NCBI GenBank assembly: GCA_021307315.1
Contig: JAJSPD010000012.1
Coordinates: forward strand, 310,001 to 374,000
Reading direction: 5' to 3'
Source of the DNA: Bisporella sp. PMI_857
Taxonomy: Eukaryota; Ascomycota; Leotiomycetes; Helotiales; Helotiaceae
DNA: 64,000 nt
In this document: piece by piece, positions 33,654 through 44,141 of the stretch
Layout of the letters: each line of letters opens with the position of its first letter
Position numbering within the stretch: the stretch's first letter is position 1
Program-made: the position numbers and the translations under genes
Notes under the pieces: model-generated
The model's database searches: none
Seen by the model: only the letters and a program-made list of their open reading frames with translations
Told to the model about the DNA's origin: nothing

Positions 33654-34113
33654 ATAAGGGCCCAATCCTTGGCGTACCCGCTTAAACCCTGGTATTGCTT
33701 ACTTTTGAAACTTAAATATTTCCGAATTTATAAAATGAAACAGTTTAAATTTAAAATTCCTAATAGGTTTTTATTTAAATCGATGTTGTTGCTAATAGAA
33801 ATTATTATCAACATTAAAAATATAAGTTTAATTTTACAAAAATATTAAAAGTTTAAAACTTATGTTGAATTTCGCTTATTTTTGCTGTAAAATCCAAAAT
33901 TTTATGTATCCTTTAAAATCAACACAAAATTTGAATATAATAAACTAAAAATTTAAATATAAAAACACTAAATTCTAATTGAACTCCTTTTTATACTTTA
34001 TATTTCTAACTTATAAAAAAAAAACTTTATAGCAAATATCAAATATATAACTAAAAAGTTGGTAACTTTTGGCGTAAAACAAGAGTTGGGCCCTTTTTTA
34101 CTGCCGGGGACTG
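33638..34113. mobile_element. MITE, Tc1/mariner-pogo type, 476 bp, TA target duplication
   Basis: Terminal inverted repeats of 28 bp with 23 matches: left CAGTACTAGACAGTAAA..AAGGGCCCAA, right (reverse complement) CAGTCCCCGGCAGTAAAAA..GGGCCCAA. Both ends are flanked by TA (33636-33637 and 34114-34115), the target duplication of Tc1/mariner elements, and the CAGT terminus is typical of pogo/Fot1 elements. The interior is extremely A/T-rich, without a reading frame, as expected of a non-autonomous element possibly altered by repeat-induced point mutation. It lies in the terminal exon of the gene to its left. Confidence 0.88.
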
Positions 34114-34941
34114 TATAGTGACTGAGGAAGTGGACGATACCACTATGATTTAGAGCCCATCAAGGCTAGTTTACACTTCGGATACTTCGTTTCGTCCAGG
34201 CAGACTTGCCTCCCGACTATATTTCACTCATCATCCAACTTCACAAGGCCTGAACTGTCGGCTTGCTGGGTTTCTAACTTTTGAGTAATACTTCTCAAAA
34301 TTCCGTTATCTCAAGCATACCACCTACTGCCTGGAATGCTTCACGCATTCTTCCACATACATCCTTTACTTTCTTTAATTTGAGCGTATGAATTTTTTAA
34401 TGGATATAATTATTACAGCTCGTCAATACTTTTCTCAACGGAAATGGACTGCATTTTGAGAAATTTAACATTTCTCGGTGGCGGGATGGTCTACTAGATA
34501 GTAGCAATCAATGAAGTTCAATTCTATATACCATTAATACACAGAATTTTGTCGTGAGCAAGGGAATCACTTAGCTGGCTAAATGCAAAGAGACTCATAG
34601 TCGGCTGATGCGAATAAAGTAGCTTCTCGAGTTAAGAAATAGAGGGCTGAATTTTTATTGCTTTATTGTAAGCTCATCAATGTTTAATTAATTGTGAGGC
34701 AATGTAATAGACTTATTGTTTCCAAAGTAAATTGACTTCTCACTTTGTTTAAAAAAATTTGACGTTAAGGTACCGGTTGCGGTAAAATGATTAAGTGTTG
34801 GCAGTTGGTTTTAAAGATGGGCCTCTTATTTCTCAGCTGAAGAGATAGCTTGATATCTCAGAGATATTTATGCAAGCCATAGGGATCTGATAATGAACAC
34901 CGTACGCTAAACAACATGCTCGCATCTTCTAGTTTTACAAC
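34114..34941. other. intergenic with one dispersed-repeat copy
   Basis: Original 3' flank of the gene interrupted by the MITE, followed by repeat copy C. No gene seen. Confidence 0.5.
34621..34850. repeat. dispersed repeat family, copy C (most complete)
   Basis: About 230 bp. The ends are imperfect inverted repeats: left AGCTTCTCGAGTTAAGAAAT, right (reverse complement) AGCTATCTCTTCAGCTGAGA then AATAAGAGGCC. The core TCAATGTTTAATTAATTGTG matches copy A with one difference, and the block CCAAAGTAAATTGACTT matches A's ACCAAGTAAATTGATTT. No open frame. Ends and length suggest another MITE family, distinct from the TA-flanked element 500 bp upstream. Confidence 0.65.
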
Positions 34942-35544
34942 TCAAGCCCTCGGTACTCTCATATTCGCTTTGACCCGCTCTAGTAGCTGCTCTCGCGAGT
35001 CCTTCGAATTTGGGTGAAGATTTCGCTTTGTCATCTCAGATTAGCTAAAATGATATAACAGAATGTAGAGCGAAACAGAGAAAGGGCCAAAGGTTACGTC
35101 ACATCTGTAGCAAAAGAAAGCTCCAAGGCTTCTCTAGCCATTGGTCAATGAGAGCTTGGAACTCTCTAGTGGCGTGCTGTTTAAAGGAAGATTCTAGCTT
35201 ACCGCCGCGAGCCATCTCCGCATCTCTTCGCGGGTCCACATTTCAGGTTCTGATCAATATTAGTAGGGAATAATCGTGCTAATACACGCACAAGTACATA
35301 CCACCTGTCGGGTCTTGCTCTTTTGGAAATATCTCTCCTTGACCCCATATGCTCCATACTGCAGCGGCGGTGATTATTCCGCCAAATGCTATGAAACGTC
35401 AACATCAGACATTGCATCATTTTGCAACATCTAATACCCACCAAGGAATGTGCTCTAAGATAAAAATTAGTTTCAAGCATACTCAACTTCGAAAAACACG
35501 ATTCTTACTCTGGAGTTTAGTGCTCTATCAAGTGGTGTGGGCAT
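34942..35544 (-). CDS. small single-span membrane protein, probably mitochondrial, 88 aa, five exons
   Basis: Exons 35544-35509, 35454-35442 (13 nt), 35388-35302, 35249-35203, 35025-34942, giving 89 codons with perfect phase. Sequence features: MPTPLDRALNSR, then one hydrophobic span (GAFGGIITAAAVWSIWG), then GEIFPKEQDPTGEPEMWTRE and a C-terminal helical SAP/LEM-like module (EEMRRWLAARNLHPNSKDSR...LLERVKANMR). This span-plus-helix-extension-helix layout is recurrent in short fungal proteins that I cannot name; the short Ala-rich span fits an organellar inner membrane. Four introns in under 300 coding bases, with a 13-nt exon, explain why simple gene finding would miss it. Confidence 0.75.
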
Positions 35545-35896
35545 TTTGCTGTCGCATAAACGGAAGATTGCTTCTTTGACAAGCTTTCAATGTGAAATTG
35601 AGAGTATCTTGGGATCAAGTGATTCCAAGCCGTTCATCATCAGTTTGGAAGCGAATCCTAAACTATATACATAAATGTAGTTGAACACGTTCTATATCCT
35701 CCATGCTTGTGACCGCGTCATCACCAGCCACATAAGTTAGGCGCCACAGATTACACTACCGCTGCCTCTTATCACAAGCGAACATTCGGAGCCGCTTACA
35801 TAATTCTCTCCCACAACCAAAATTCTAACTTCAACAATCTCAGCCCCACGCGCAAGACAAGACCAATCCGTCCATACAAACCGCCATATTTTCAAG
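35545..35896. other. intergenic, divergent promoter
   Basis: 352 bp shared by the small membrane-protein gene and RPL38. No further feature. Confidence 0.5.
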
Positions 35897-36434
35897 ATGC
35901 CTCGTGAAGTCTCAGATATCAAGCAAGTACGTTGCTCAACCTATGCGCAAGAGTTATACATTGCGATTGTAGGAAGAAAGCTAATGGAGAATCCAGTTCA
36001 TCGAAATTGCCAGACGCAAGGATGCTTCATGTACGTCTATTTCGCAGTGAGGGATTAATATCGGATCTATGTTGCTTTTGATCAAAAGATTGGGGAACCG
36101 AGAGGCAGAAGGAATCAATATCAAGGTTGGAGACTGACGCGAGAACAGCTGCGCGGATAAAGAAGACCAAGAAGTCACCCGTTGTGAAGTTCAAGATTCG
36201 CTGCCAACGACACCTTTACACTCTTATTGTTAAGGATGCTGAGAAGGCCGAGAAGTTGAAGCAGTCATTGCCACCCAGTACGTTTAGTCGCAGCGCCTCC
36301 TTTATCCGCCGTCTTTCAACTTGAAGCGGAGCAGACGAAGAGAGTAACGATGGAGTGATCTAACAAGCGAGTAAATAGGCCTCACCATTGCCGATACCCC
36401 AAAAAAGAACGCCAAGGGAAAGCGAGTTGCATAG
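35897..36434 (+). CDS. RPL38: 60S ribosomal protein eL38, 82 aa
   Basis: Four exons: 35897-35926, 35997-36030, 36149-36277, 36379-36434. The spliced product reads [69 protein letters not shown], which is eL38 over its whole length (yeast 78 aa). Cytosolic large-subunit protein near the base of the stalk region. The early introns after codon 10 and within a Ser codon are typical of ribosomal-protein genes in filamentous fungi. The start is fixed by the conserved MPREV N terminus. Confidence 0.96.
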
Positions 36435-36832
36435 ATTAAGATGCAAAGATGACGTTTGAGATCTGGGAAGAGGTGTTGAGCATGCAATGGCTGAATTGCA
36501 AAAGGCGTTTGTCATGACATATTAGGTATTTCAGATGATCTGCTACTTATGGAATAGCAAGACAATGAACACCTACCTAAATCAAGAAAGTCGACTTCAT
36601 TCAAGTGACAAAAGCCGTGTTGGCTCTTATGGCTTGAAGTCTCACTTCTACTACATCGAACCATCGCGGATGTGTATGTTTATTGCATATTGCTACAGTA
36701 GCAACAAGGTTGGCCAACTGAATTAGCATATTATCTTGAGTGGATTTGAATGTTCTAATTTCCAACAAAGCCAGGTTCAAAGTCTATAATTGCACCCACA
36801 GCCTACAGCCTACAGACCACTGAGCACACAGC
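36435..36832. other. intergenic, convergent 3' flanks
   Basis: Between the 3' ends of RPL38 and the barrel-protein gene. Contains a small direct repeat of CAGCCTA near 36796. No gene. Confidence 0.5.
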
Positions 36833-37633
36833 TCAGAGCCCTTCAATCCTCGCCAAATGCCTAACTTCAAAGCTCTCCACAAATTCAACAATCTCCCTAT
36901 ACTTCTCGAACCCCTTCGTTTTCGCAAACCCCATATGTGCCTCTACACTGTCAAATCCCGAAAAGAGTGCCCATTCCTCTCTCTCCTCGTCCCCAATACT
37001 CTCTTTTTCAATTCTCCACCCACCTACAACTTTGAGAGTTGTCGTGTAGTCCTCAAGAAGCCCCTTCACCTCCACAAACTTGTTCATAAAGCCAGCCTTC
37101 TTCTCAATAGGAACAAAGTGCCTGCTGAGACTGACGGTGGGTGCTTGTAGGACATCCCTCTCGCCTTCTTTCACAGAGAAAATATCACCATCCAAGTGCC
37201 ACATCTTCATCTGACGGTCAATAGATGCCGAGATATCATCCTTCAATAACCTAAGCAAGTCTTGGTTTTCAGCAGAGGGGAGAAAAGCAGCGTGAGCAGC
37301 TACTGAGTCCCATTTCCCGAGAGTGTAGATGATGGATGGGTCTTCTATTTGCTGGAAGTAATGGAATGGATATCCAGACTTAGTCTCGAGGACGGATTTA
37401 GCGACTTTGAGTTTCTGAATGAGAGGGTCTGGAAGCGATGGCTGTACAATGTCAGAAAAAAACTATGGGCTGATTGTGCTAGACTTTGTAAAAAACGAAT
37501 ACTCATGAATCCTTCGTCTGACTCCATTTTGGGGGAGCGAGGCAATTGGAGATTGCGGAAGCTGATTTAGACTTACACTGGCTTCCGTAAGAGGATGGCT
37601 GAGAGGAATAATTGCCAATTCTGTAACAGCCAT
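36833..37633 (-). CDS. dimeric alpha/beta-barrel (ABM-like) protein, 221 aa
   Basis: Two exons, 37633-37577 and 37441-36833, joined in phase after Ser-19 by a 135-nt intron. It starts MAVTELAIIPLSHPLTEAS and continues PSLPDPLIQKLKVAKSVLE, then GYPFHYFQQIEDPSIIYTLG and WDSVAAHAAFLPSAENQDLL. A second similar half holds LLEDYTTTLKVVGGW and EEWALFSGFDSVEAHMGFAK. Two tandem ferredoxin-like ABM half-barrels in one chain fit the length. Fungal proteins of this type are often called ABM or stress-responsive A/B barrel; no substrate can be inferred. Divergent from the NAT9 gene over 341 bp. Confidence 0.78.
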
Positions 37634-37974
37634 GGCTACAGGTTTATTCTTGGTTACCGATAGTTTGGATTCAATGCAAAGTTTTATTTATACGTCGATC
37701 AGTCTCCCGTCTTCAGAGGTGATACGAGTCCTTAGCTGCCTGATTATGCAATAGCTCCTGACGCGCATTAATAGTGCTAACTACTCAAGTCGGAGCAAAG
37801 TTTGAGAATACCTCGGTCTATTGCATTCGAATAATAAAGATAATCAGCTCAAAATCTGATATAACATGTGTTAGAGACGACAAACATGTCCTTAGGGCAC
37901 GTGATCTATTCTCGACCTCAAATTTCCTTCTCACCTGGTGCAGCTTTTCTCATAACAAAAAGCTTCATTTCACA
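37634..37974. promoter_or_regulatory. bidirectional promoter with E-box CACGTG at 37898-37903
   Basis: 341 bp between divergent starts of the barrel protein and the NAT9-like acetyltransferase. GGGCACGTGATC lies 72-77 bp before the NAT9 ATG. CACGTGA is the core bound by bHLH factors of the Cbf1/Pho4/SREBP class; which one acts here is unknown. Confidence 0.5.
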
Positions 37975-38767
37975 ATGTTTGTCAACCAAGGAACGGGTAA
38001 GCCTCTAACCACTCCATGAATGTCACGAGATCTTAAGCTATCACAGCAATCCTCACGTCCAAAATAACGCTCGTTCCCTATGAAAAACGCCATGTGGAAA
38101 CATACCACGAATGGATGAAAGATCCCGTACTTATCTTCCTCCCCGTTCTCTAATCACATACTAATCAGCCTAGGAAATTCAAGAAGCAACGGCCTCCGAG
38201 CCACTCTCTCTAGAAGAAGAATATGCTATGCAAGCAAGTTGGCGTACCGACGCTGACAAGCTGACCTTCATAGCTTGCAAACCTCCTTCAGCAGATCTCG
38301 TCAACCAGACTAAAGCAGGAACCATAGACGCTCCGTCTGAGATGATTGGGGATGTGAATCTCTTCCTGTCCACGGCGGATGAAGATCCAGAAGGTTGTAT
38401 CGGCGAGCTGGAGCTCATGGTTGCTCCACAGGTTGCACGAAGGCAAGGATATGGCCGAGCCACGATTCTCGCTTTTCTGCATTATATCCAGCGCAACCTG
38501 GCTGAAGTTCTTGCTGAGTTCGGGAAGAAAGAGGGGGTAGAGAAGATGAAACTTCTGCAGCTGAAAGTTAAGATTGGAAGTAAGAATGAGAAGAGCATTA
38601 AGCTGTTTGAGAGTATTGGCTTTATTAAGGTTAATCAGAGTGCGAATTATTTTGGTGAGCTTGAGCTGGTGTTTGAGGGGTTCATAGGAGAGAAGCGGAC
38701 TAGCGGATTGCTCACCGAGTATGGGGTCGAAGGATATCGAGAGGTTGTATATGTTGATGAGAGATGA
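37975..38767 (+). CDS. NAT9-like GNAT N-acetyltransferase, 231 aa
   Basis: Three exons: 37975-37996 (22 nt), 38047-38126, 38174-38767. The protein starts MFVNQGTAILTSKITLVPYE, then KRHVETYHEWMKDPEIQEAT and SEPLSLEEEYAMQASWRTDA, a very characteristic NAT9 N terminus. The acetyl-CoA loop is RRQGYGRA (R/Q-x-x-G-x-G/A) after IGELELMVAPQVA, and the C-terminal GNAT motif reads NEKSIKLFESIGFIKVNQSA. Metazoan NAT9 has been tied to microtubule stability; the fungal role is unstudied. Converges with the serine dehydratase gene. Confidence 0.92.
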
Positions 38768-39070
38768 AGGGTGGCGGTGGCCCTTTCATGCAGATGAGTT
38801 ACGCAAAGACAGAGTTGACTGGTATTGGATACATAGGAGATGAGACCAAAACCCTTCCCCGCAAGATCGCAGTCTCAAGTAATTCGATGGGGGTACTGTG
38901 TTCAAATAATCGTTATTGTCATGTCTCTAACTCTGCATAAATTACTAACAACTTCCTAGATAAAAATAATATCATGTCCAGTCTAGGCTGAGAAATGAAT
39001 ATTCTATATTACGCCCTTTATTGTGAGCAGTTAACGCCAATAGCCAAAATTTAACCCATTATTTGTTCCC
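38768..39070. other. intergenic, convergent 3' flanks
   Basis: About 300 bp of AT-rich sequence between two 3' ends; nothing else seen. Confidence 0.5.
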
Positions 39071-40229
39071 TCAATCGATCTTCTCCATCAAGTTATTCTT
39101 CTTCTCAGAAGCTAGCCTCCTCTTGTGAAACTTCTTCATGACCCTTGCATCATTACTATACTCCTTTCTATATGCTTCCAAGATCTGCAACGTAGCCTTC
39201 GAGCCACCACAAACCACAATAACAATATTCAACTTCGAGAATTTCTCCTCCGAAACATCCGGGAAAAGGAGCGTGCGTAAGGTATCGTTATAACATGGCG
39301 CAATACTGACACCACATGCAGGCTCAACCATGATCCTCTCGTCATCAGCAAAAGCAACCGAAGCCATCGCGGCCTCCGCGTCGCTAAACACGCAGCTCGT
39401 TACTTCTGGCTTAACACCGACCTCGAAACACTTTGATGCAACTTGGGTCGCACCCAGACTGGTTGCTATACTCGTGATCGCATCAAGCTTTGTTAGACGA
39501 TCGTTCTTTACCGACACGTGCAGGCTCTCTGCACCTTCGGTCTCCATGGCTAGAACCCTGACGCCCCGCCTATCCAAGCTTCCGCCCTGGAGCCTGCCAT
39601 ACTTGCTCAGCCCGAGCATCAAACCGATCAGCAGTCCGCCACCACCAACGCTGCACACCAGACCTTGATAGCCGCCCACATCTTGCATCTGCTTCTCTAG
39701 CTCATCTACCATCGTCGAATTGCCTTCCCACACATCTTCATGGTCAAATGGAGGAACATATATGGCGTTCGGATCTTTGGCAATCAGCTCATTCTTCATA
39801 AAAGAGTCTGCTTCCAGAAAGTGGGCGCCGTGGATAACAACATGGGCTCCGAGGGTGCGCATCTTAGCGACCATGGTGTCTGATGTACTTTTCGGTACGC
39901 ATATCGTTGCTGGTCGCCCAAGAGAGATAGCTGCGGTTGCACAAGCAAGCCCTGCGTTGCCGCCAGAGGAGCAGTAGAAGTGAATTGGTTTAGAGGCGCC
40001 GTGAGAAGCGAGAGCGAGGGACATCAAGTGGCCAATTCCTCGCGATTTGAAGGAGGCGGAAGGTTGAAGGGTCTCAAGTTTGAGGTAGATGTTACTGAGC
40101 TTTTTCAGTATACAATTTGTTGAGTCATCGTTGGGGAAGATACCATCCTGCTTCTCTGGAGAGTGCAGCTGAACGCACACAAGGGGTCTCGATCCAGCAT
40201 CTTGGAATTGGCTCTGCGTTGGAACCCAT
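39071..40229 (-). CDS. CHA1: L-serine/threonine dehydratase (PLP fold type II), 369 aa
   Basis: Two exons, 40229-40144 and 40094-39071, joined as GCNIYLKLE, which restores the family N terminus: MGSNAEPIPRCWIETPCVRS, then the Schiff-base lysine in LQPSASFKSRGIG near residue 46. The PLP phosphate and cofactor loops SSGGNAGLACA and SVGGGGLLIG are present, as is the C-terminal VVCGGS. Catabolic serine/threonine dehydratases deaminate L-Ser to pyruvate and L-Thr to 2-oxobutyrate; yeast Cha1 does this in mitochondria. Length and the short N terminus fit the Cha1/SDS-like class rather than biosynthetic Ilv1, which has ACT domains. A continuous frame from 40180 exists but lacks the conserved N terminus; the spliced start is better. 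Confidence 0.92.
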
Positions 40230-41873
40230 CTTGTTATCCTCTATATATCTGGTAATGACTTTTCTGTTGCTCAACACTACGAGACACTCGCGCTTTAATG
40301 GGCTTTGCTCGTTTCTGGGGCACAGACTATGAGCTTCCCCGCAATCCTTTCTGTCTTGTCGATTGATATCTATAGGGTAATAAGAATATCGAGCCCTATC
40401 TTGGGCAAGGTGTCATATCCCTTTATCGCTAAGTAACCCCCTCAAAAAAAAAAAACGACCAAGCGGCGCACACATCGGAACCCGCTGAAGGGCGCGTTGT
40501 AGATACGGGGCGGCGGGGTTTCATGCAGGCGGATAAGCTCTAGTCTATCCACATTTCCTCCTATATATGATAAGAAGGAGACTAGCGAACCCTGTTGGAA
40601 CCATGTGGCAGTTTGTCTTGTTTGGTGTTGTTATGTCTTGTGCTTCGGGCAGTTTCGGCTTTGACACGGACTCGCCTACGACCCACTGTAAAAGGCACTG
40701 TCTGCGCTTCTCCTCCTTCTGAAAGTGGATGGCGAGCGTCATCAAGGCATAATCATTACCCTATAAATTACCCTATAAATTACAGAAATTACCCAACTGC
40801 TTCTCCCCTTGTGTTGCATCTAGTGAATTAGGGCGTAGCCTTCTAGCGATTGCGTTCCGTGACCGGTCGATGGCAACTGTTTCGTTGATGTTCTAGTCAT
40901 GACCCCGGAAAACTCCACCTGGAACCTCGACCGACTGCAGCGGACGCAATGCGTCATGCATGGAAAGAATGGCTTAAAGCAGGGAAGAATTCCGTCTTCT
41001 GGGAGGTCATTTCAGTGCCTATCATTGGCTGCTAATGTTGTCTTTTTTGACATGAGTTGAGAGATGTCCAGGGGTACTTCCATAGCCGAATCAACCCCCT
41101 ATTTCTGGCCCGGCTAATTTTCGCTAAGTGCTCATATGATGTTAGCACCAGCCGAACATTACTGATAACTCTTTTTGTAAATTGTAACAGAAGTATGAGG
41201 TTAATACTCTTACCATACCTGGTCAGCGTCTCTGAGGTGTGTCGGATACGTCTTCGGGGTTCTGCTCCGAAGTGAGCCGTGACGGCGGCATCTTTTGGCC
41301 ATCGTTGAAATTGTTAGAAAGCTGCCACTTCTCTTATGGTTTTAGTCAAGCGCCATCTCGTCAAAGAGAGGTTGCTGTGTTATCTAGTGTGGTTCACAGG
41401 TTCCATGATCGTTCATAGTCCAAAAGAATGAGGTACATTGGTTCTGAATTGCTGATCGCTATTGATTCGTTGGTCATAGTTCCCATCAACAGTAGTTTTA
41501 AACATACCCAAGTAGGATCCAATTAGCGATTGCGTCTCAACATCGCCTTTTCGATGTTTCCAGGCAGAGTATAGCAGCCTAAAATTTATCCTCGCCGAAT
41601 CCCCTTTTGCTCAGGCATATATAGTGCCCAAATGGCCTCTCTAGCTCTTCCCCAACCCCGATGACTAGTGGACAGCATCTTAGCCCTGCTCAATTATGGA
41701 GAACAAGCAGTCTTTAGCTGGGAGTTTGGAAAGAGAAAGATCCCACTATAGCAAATCTAGCTCACAACGCAGAAAATATTTCAACTGGGCATCATCTCTG
41801 TGTCATTGCTCTCCCCAATTCAGCCTTTCACATTAGCACTAAATACTATAATAACTATAATTAGCACAATTTC
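40230..41873. other. gene-poor intergenic region
   Basis: 1.6 kb without a supported gene. Contains an A11 run near 40446-40456 and a 12-bp direct repeat (ATTACCCTATAA twice, 40755-40778). Probably includes the serine dehydratase promoter. Confidence 0.5.
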
Positions 41874-42513
41874 TTAACAAAAAGCGCCACTTAGGCTACT
41901 TTCCCAGCCCTTGCAGCGTTCTGTCGCGATTGCCTTAGCACACGCGTTGTCCTTGTGAAGCCGAATTATCTCCGCTTGCACGTTCAGTACTCCCGTTTCT
42001 GTGAAAGCTTGCGAAGGCGGAATAGCATATCTTTGATCCCATGATCATAGCACAAGAGGATGGGCTCTGCCATGTCCTTCTCCTGCTCACAAAGTTGGAG
42101 GCAAATCACATCACCTGACCACCTTCCCCACGAACGGGATGGAAATGGAGTCTTTCTTTGGTAGAAAGTAGACTGTCTTCTGAATGGCGTATTGTCTCAA
42201 TCCTTCCTATCCGGCTGCTGCGAAAGAGCATTCGAGAAGTAAACTTTATTCAATGCCCAGAAATCTTCCGTGCCTGGTTTTGTCATTTCGTGCTTGAGCA
42301 TCGCCGAAATGGCATTGAGAATATTTTCATTATGTCTGACATATAGAGTAGTATGGTTAAAATACACCTCGGGGGTTAAACCAACGCCAGCATCGCCGAT
42401 CAACTGAAGGTGCATGTGCATGCCATAGGCATTCTTACCCGTCCACAGCGCTCTCGTTGGTTGAGGAGTAGATTCCGCATGCGATATCTCAGAACATTCA
42501 AGTATACTTGTTG
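41874..42513 (-). pseudogene. broken coding region of unknown family
   Basis: Reading right to left, an exon-like segment opens after a GCTAATC branch and CAAG acceptor at 42513. It encodes ILECSEISHAESTPQPTRAL, GKNAYGMHMHLQLIGDAGVG, PEVYFNHTTLYVRHNENIL, then ALSQQPDRKD followed by TGA (42197). The same frame goes on beyond the TGA with DNTPFRRQSTFYQRKTPFPS and GDVICLQLCEQEKDMAEPIL. A one-base shift near 42050 is needed to continue with DQRYAIPPSQAFTETGVLNV and RLHKDNACAKAIATERCKGW, ending at 41874. Composition is convincingly protein-like on both sides of the breaks. I do not recognise the family. Upstream exons could not be found. Confidence 0.5.
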
Positions 42514-43508
42514 ATTAGCAAATATGATAGCACTATTCAAGAATTAGTATTCTTGATCCTTCCAGGCTCGCTGGCCGCACGTTGTTTCCTTCAATTGCGC
42601 ATGACTAGTCTCCATGAGACCAGTCCACTCGCAATTTTAAGATCGCCGTGTGAATTTGGGGCTCGTATAGGTGCAGACACATGATCTTATGAGAATGCCC
42701 GAAGTACTATTTGTATGTTATTAGAGCCTGAGGCTTTCTAACGATTATCTGCAGCTAGACATCAGGAAACTGCCCGGAGCTATCTCAGTTGCAAGATAGT
42801 TAACAAAAGTTCTTGGCCAAAGCTTTCTCTCAGTGGGTAGTCTTTACATCGCTGAAGCTGATGAGGTAGAAAAACAGACAATAATCCATGCTTAAACCGA
42901 GTATATAGAGCGGAAGTGTTGACAATAATTGCAACCAACAGGAAGTACGTCGAAGCAGGACTTTGTGGTCTTCACCTGCAAGTCGAGACATCACTTTGTG
43001 AGATATTAGAAAATATCCGTGTCGTTAACGTCGGGGCAACTTACAGTTAACATTAAAGTAATGGTAAGAAATGAAACATTGAAGCTTCGTGGCTTGATAT
43101 ATTGAAACCATAAGGTGAATGAAACGAAAGAAATGCCATAAAACGCTAATAAGGAGCCTTTGCTGAGTTCCACTAGTTACCCATACCCCCGAATTGTATA
43201 GCTTCCCGATTAATCAAATTCTAGATTAAGCCAACCAAGAAGAGAAACCAGAACTAAACGCAGACGAGTGTGCCCGGAATTTCCACATAGAGAGAGTTTC
43301 TGCCTAGTGGACAGATAGGGAGCGTCAAAGAAGTCTGTTGGTAATAGAATACATACTCCCACAATGAAAGATTCCTGGTATCTCAGTTCATAAAGTTGTA
43401 CCTTCGTATGCTGGTGCTCCCCCTGCTACCTGCAGGCCAAATATCCTTTCCCAACGCCTCATTGATCATTAATCATAATTTATAACCCAAAACCAAGGCT
43501 CTTAACCG
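42514..43508. other. intergenic
   Basis: No supported gene; possibly contains decayed upstream parts of the broken gene to the left. Confidence 0.4.
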
Positions 43509-44141
43509 TCACCGTCGCCTTCTCTGATCACCCGCTCTTCCCGGTCGAAATCGATAATCATCCTCATAAACCCTAATATCGTAATCTTCCGCACTTCTCC
43601 TCGGACGATCGATATATTCGCGGTTCGCGGGAACGTATTCATACCCGTCAGCAACAGCCATCCTTAGGGAGCTACGCGGGACACTCCTCTCCAGCCCAAC
43701 ACTTCTCTGTCTATCCGCCGGCATCCGCCCCTCGTCCTCACGTTCATATCTATCATAGTCTTCTGCAATGCTCCTCCTCCTACCCCGGTCCCTTTCCCTC
43801 CCACTATCCCTCCCTCTCTCTCCTCTTTCAGAAACCATTCCATCAATGCTTCTTCTCCTCCTGTGCTCTTCACTCCTATGTCGTTCACCACCTTGTTTTC
43901 TTTTCTCGAACCGCTCAGGATGGACCCTCGCCTGATGCTCATCGTATTTTTTCTCCCACGGATATATCGCCAATGTCCCTAGTAGCGCCAAAACACCTGC
44001 CTTCATACCAAATTCGGTCATGTTGAAATGTGGGTGCTCTTTTTCGTATTGTTTGCGCCGCGCGCGGTGTTCGGGATGTGCCTTTCCTGGAGTGACGCCA
44101 GGGATGCCAGGCAAGGCCTTTTTGATTTCCGCCACCACCAT
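43509..44141 (-). CDS. uncharacterised membrane-anchored Arg-rich fungal protein, about 210 aa
   Basis: A single open frame. I choose ATG 44141 (MVVAEIKKALPGIPGVTPGK) because the conserved-looking part begins there; the frame stays open back to 44231. Order: a short basic N terminus (PEHRARRKQYEKEHPHFNM), one predicted membrane span (FGMKAGVLALLGTLAIYPW), then EKKYDEHQARVHPERFEKRK. A 120-residue tail follows, very rich in Arg, Glu, Asp and Ser (RHRSEEHRRRRSIDG, ERDRGRRRSIAEDYDRYE, DYRFRPGRAGDQRRRR). No catalytic motif. The alternating-charge tail is disordered and resembles fungal proteins annotated only as hypothetical. Confidence 0.7.
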   Translation of the reverse strand: MVVAEIKKALPGIPGVTPGKAHPEHRARRKQYEKEHPHFNMTEFGMKAGVLALLGTLAIYPWEKKYDEHQARVHPERFEKRKQGGERHRSEEHRRRRSIDGMVSERGERGRDSGRERDRGRRRSIAEDYDRYEREDEGRMPADRQRSVGLERSVPRSSLRMAVADGYEYVPANREYIDRPRRSAEDYDIRVYEDDYRFRPGRAGDQRRRR

